64,000 bases of DNA from Asanoa sp. WMMD1127 (GTDB lineage Bacteria > Actinomycetota > Actinomycetes > Mycobacteriales > Micromonosporaceae). Every line of letters starts with the position of its first letter. Within the stretch, counting starts at the first letter, position 1. Positions 62,086-64,000 of the stretch are shown piece by piece. Below the pieces are notes generated by a model that was not told where the DNA came from, made no database searches, and saw only the letters and a program-made list of their open reading frames with translations. The translations under genes were made by a program, and so were the position numbers. Location: NCBI RefSeq assembly GCF_029626225.1, contig NZ_JARUBP010000001.1:7440001-7504000 (forward strand). The letters are read 5' to 3'.

Positions 62086-64000
62086 TCAGCCCTCCAGCAC
62101 GTGCTCCAACGCCGTCCGCGCCCGGCGCGCCGTGCGCAGGTAGTCGTCGAGGAACTCGCCGGCGTCACTGCGCCCGAGCAACCGGACCACCCCGGCCAGC
62201 TCCACCCCGTGCCGCGGCAGCTGGTCGCCGGGCTTGCCCCGCACCAGCGTCAGCGCGTTGCGCACCCGGGCCGCCTGCTGCCAACCCGCCGCCAGCGCCG
62301 CCGCGTCGCCCTCGTCGAGCAACCCGGCCACCTCGGCGGCCGCGATCGCGTCGACGGTCCGGGTCGTACGCAAGGACGGATGCGCCCCCGCGTGCCGCAG
62401 CTGCAGCACCTGGGCCGCCCACTCCACGTCGGCCAGCCCGCCCCGGCCGAGCTTGACGTGCGTCGCCGGATCGGCGCCCCGGGGCAGCCGCTCGTTCTCC
62501 ACCCGCGCCTTGATCCGCCGGATCTCCACGTGCTGCTCGCGGGTGAGCCCCTCGGCCGGATAGCGCACCCGGTCCGCGAGCGCGACGAAGCGCGAGCCGA
62601 GGGACACGTCCCCGGCCACCGGCCGGGCCCGCAGCAACGCCTGGGCCTCCCAGACGCGGGACCAGCGGGCGTAGTACTGCGTGTAGGCGGCCAGGCTGCG
62701 CACCAGCGGCCCCTGCCGGCCCTCGGGCCGCAGGTCGGCGTCGACGCCCAGCGGCGGGTCGGGCGCCGGCATCCCGAGCAGCCGGCGCAGCTCCTCGGCC
62801 ACCGCGTGCGCGGCCGCGGAGGCGGCGTCGTCGGCCACGCCCGGCGGCGGCTCGTAGACGAAGAGCACGTCGGCGTCGGACGAGAAGCTCATCTCCTCGC
62901 CACCCAGCCGCCCCATCCCGATGACGGCGAACGTCAACCCCGGCGGCAACGGGTAGGCCCGGGCCGCCGCCCGCAGCGCCGCGCCCAGCGTCGCATCGGC
63001 CACATCGGACAGTGCGGTCCCGACGCCGCGGACGTCGAGCACCGGCGAGGGCGCCAGCGAGCCGTGGCTGAGGGCGTCGGCGCAGGCGATCCGGAACAGC
63101 TCGCGCCGGCGCAGCCCGCGTACGGCCCGGATGGCCGCGACCGGGTCGTCGTGCCGGTCGGCGGCCGCCCCGAAGCCGTCCCGCACCACGTCGCCGGGTC
63201 GAGGTGTCAGCTCGGCGTCCTCGGCCAGCAGCCGCAGCGCCTCGGGATCGCGGGCGAGCAGGTCGGCCGCGTAGCGCGACAGACCCAGCACCCGGGCCAG
63301 CCGCCGCGCCACCGGGCCCTCGTCGCGCAGCAGCCGCAGATACCATGGCGTCGTGCCGAGCGTGTCGGACACCTGGCGATAGCTCAGCAGCCCCCGGTCC
63401 GGCTCCGCGGCGTCGGCGAACTCCTGCAGCAGCACCGGCAGCAGCGTCCGCTGGATCGCGGCCGTGCGGCTGACCCCGCCGGTGAGCGCCTCCAGGTGGC
63501 GCAGCGCCCCGGTCGGGTCGGCGAAGCCGAGCACCTCGAGCTGGCGGCGGGCGGCCTCCGGCGTCAGTCGCAGCGACTCGGCCGGCACCCGGGCGACGGC
63601 CTCGAGCAGCGGCCGGTAGAGCAGCTTCTGGTGCAGCCGGCGGACCTCGCTGGCGTGCGCTACCCAGTCGGCCCGGAACGCCTCGACGGCGTCGCGCCCG
63701 GGCGCCGCGGTGTAGCCGAGCGCGGCCGCCAGCCAGCGCAGCCCGGCGGGATCGGCCGGGACGGTGTGCGTACGCCGGAGGGCCTGCAACTGGAGCCGGT
63801 GCTCGACCGTGCGCAGGAACCGGTAGCCCCGCAGCAGCGCCTCGCCGTCGGCCCGCCCCACGTAGCCGCCGCTGACCAGCGCCCGCAACGCCGGCATCGT
63901 GCCCGTCACCCGCAGCGTCTCGTCGGCCCGCCCGTGCACGAGCTGCAGCAGCTGCACGGCGAACTCGATGTCGCGCAGCCCGCCCGGCCCCCGTTTGATC
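62086..64000 (-). CDS. glnE: Glutamine synthetase adenylyltransferase, 5' end outside window
   Basis: GlnE adenylylates and de-adenylylates GlnA to tune its activity to nitrogen status. About 638 C-terminal residues are visible. They open with RGPGGLRDIEFAVQ, the end of the N-terminal adenylyl-removing domain, continue through a linker, and include the second nucleotidyltransferase motif GMGRLGGEEMSFSSDAD (near the middle) and the C-terminal KLGRGGLADVEWAAQ. The frame is open to the window edge, so an internal GTG at 63957 is not the start. Its substrate gene glnA is on the same strand 8.8 kb away, with the Tyr target site intact. Confidence 0.94.
   Translation of the reverse strand, partial: IKRGPGGLRDIEFAVQLLQLVHGRADETLRVTGTMPALRALVSGGYVGRADGEALLRGYRFLRTVEHRLQLQALRRTHTVPADPAGLRWLAAALGYTAAPGRDAVEAFRADWVAHASEVRRLHQKLLYRPLLEAVARVPAESLRLTPEAARRQLEVLGFADPTGALRHLEALTGGVSRTAAIQRTLLPVLLQEFADAAEPDRGLLSYRQVSDTLGTTPWYLRLLRDEGPVARRLARVLGLSRYAADLLARDPEALRLLAEDAELTPRPGDVVRDGFGAAADRHDDPVAAIRAVRGLRRRELFRIACADALSHGSLAPSPVLDVRGVGTALSDVADATLGAALRAAARAYPLPPGLTFAVIGMGRLGGEEMSFSSDADVLFVYEPPPGVADDAASAAAHAVAEELRRLLGMPAPDPPLGVDADLRPEGRQGPLVRSLAAYTQYYARWSRVWEAQALLRARPVAGDVSLGSRFVALADRVRYPAEGLTREQHVEIRRIKARVENERLPRGADPATHVKLGRGGLADVEWAAQVLQLRHAGAHPSLRTTRTVDAIAAAEVAGLLDEGDAAALAAGWQQAARVRNALTLVRGKPGDQLPRHGVELAGVVRLLGRSDAGEFLDDYLRTARRARTALEHVLEG

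Overview
The window is high-GC (roughly three quarters G+C in coding third positions), densely packed, rich in GTG/TTG starts, and carries a GlnR operator, an actinobacterial cytochrome oxidase subunit IV, a mycobacterial-type adenosine kinase, DUF3043 and DUF4191 proteins. This points to a filamentous or spore-forming actinomycete, most likely Micromonosporaceae (inference from gene content and protein resemblance only). No tRNA, rRNA, CRISPR array, phage or insertion sequence was seen.

The backbone is a conserved actinobacterial block. From memory, the order trpD - ctaF/ctaC - adoK - HesB-like - glycerate kinase - DUF3043 - cobT/cobS - gcvT - pepA - dlaT/sucB - TIGR01777 epimerase - lipB - lipA - DUF4191 - glnA - glnE parallels Rv2192c to Rv2221c of Mycobacterium tuberculosis. 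Accessory segments interrupt it. (1) 11.2-20.7 kb: azlCD with its XRE regulator, a three-gene ABC-2 exporter, and a 1688-residue repeat-rich protein ending in TPR and WG domains. (2) 32.7-39.0 kb: two tandem MFS pumps, a secreted protein and a large LuxR regulator. (3) 40.0-46.2 kb: a coiled-coil membrane protein, a secreted esterase, a CooC/ParA-like ATPase with a small partner, and a polytopic glycosyltransferase-like protein. (4) 49.4-51.7 kb: small HEAT, VOC and Sel1 genes. (5) 55.0-62.1 kb: a second large LuxR regulator, small genes, an MFS pump and two secreted or anchored proteins.

Functional groups: respiration (ctaC, ctaF), sulfur relay and Fe-S biogenesis (cysteine desulfurase, TusA, HesB-like), NAD synthesis (nadA), peptidoglycan (murA), cobalamin assembly (cobU-cobT fusion, cobS), glycine cleavage and lipoylation (gcvT, lpdA, sucB, lipB, lipA), and nitrogen assimilation (glnA with a GlnR box, glnE). 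lipB and lipA make lipoate for sucB and the glycine cleavage system, so this is a coherent lipoate-dependent neighbourhood.

The most noteworthy signals are regulatory. A complete T-box leader with an Asp (GAC) specifier and a UGGC acceptor-pairing bulge lies before an archaeal-type aspartyl-tRNA synthetase gene that sits antisense between lipB and lipA. A four-site GlnR operator precedes glnA. A 17-bp perfect palindrome precedes a small HTH gene and recurs inside it. A Zur-like AT-rich box lies at the CooC-like ATPase. Ten genes have a TANNNT box 6-7 nt before the start codon, the leaderless-transcript signature. Two intergenic repeat families were also found: a 77-bp inverted pair 9 kb apart, and GGAACGG-N-CCGTTCC palindromes at gene 3' ends.
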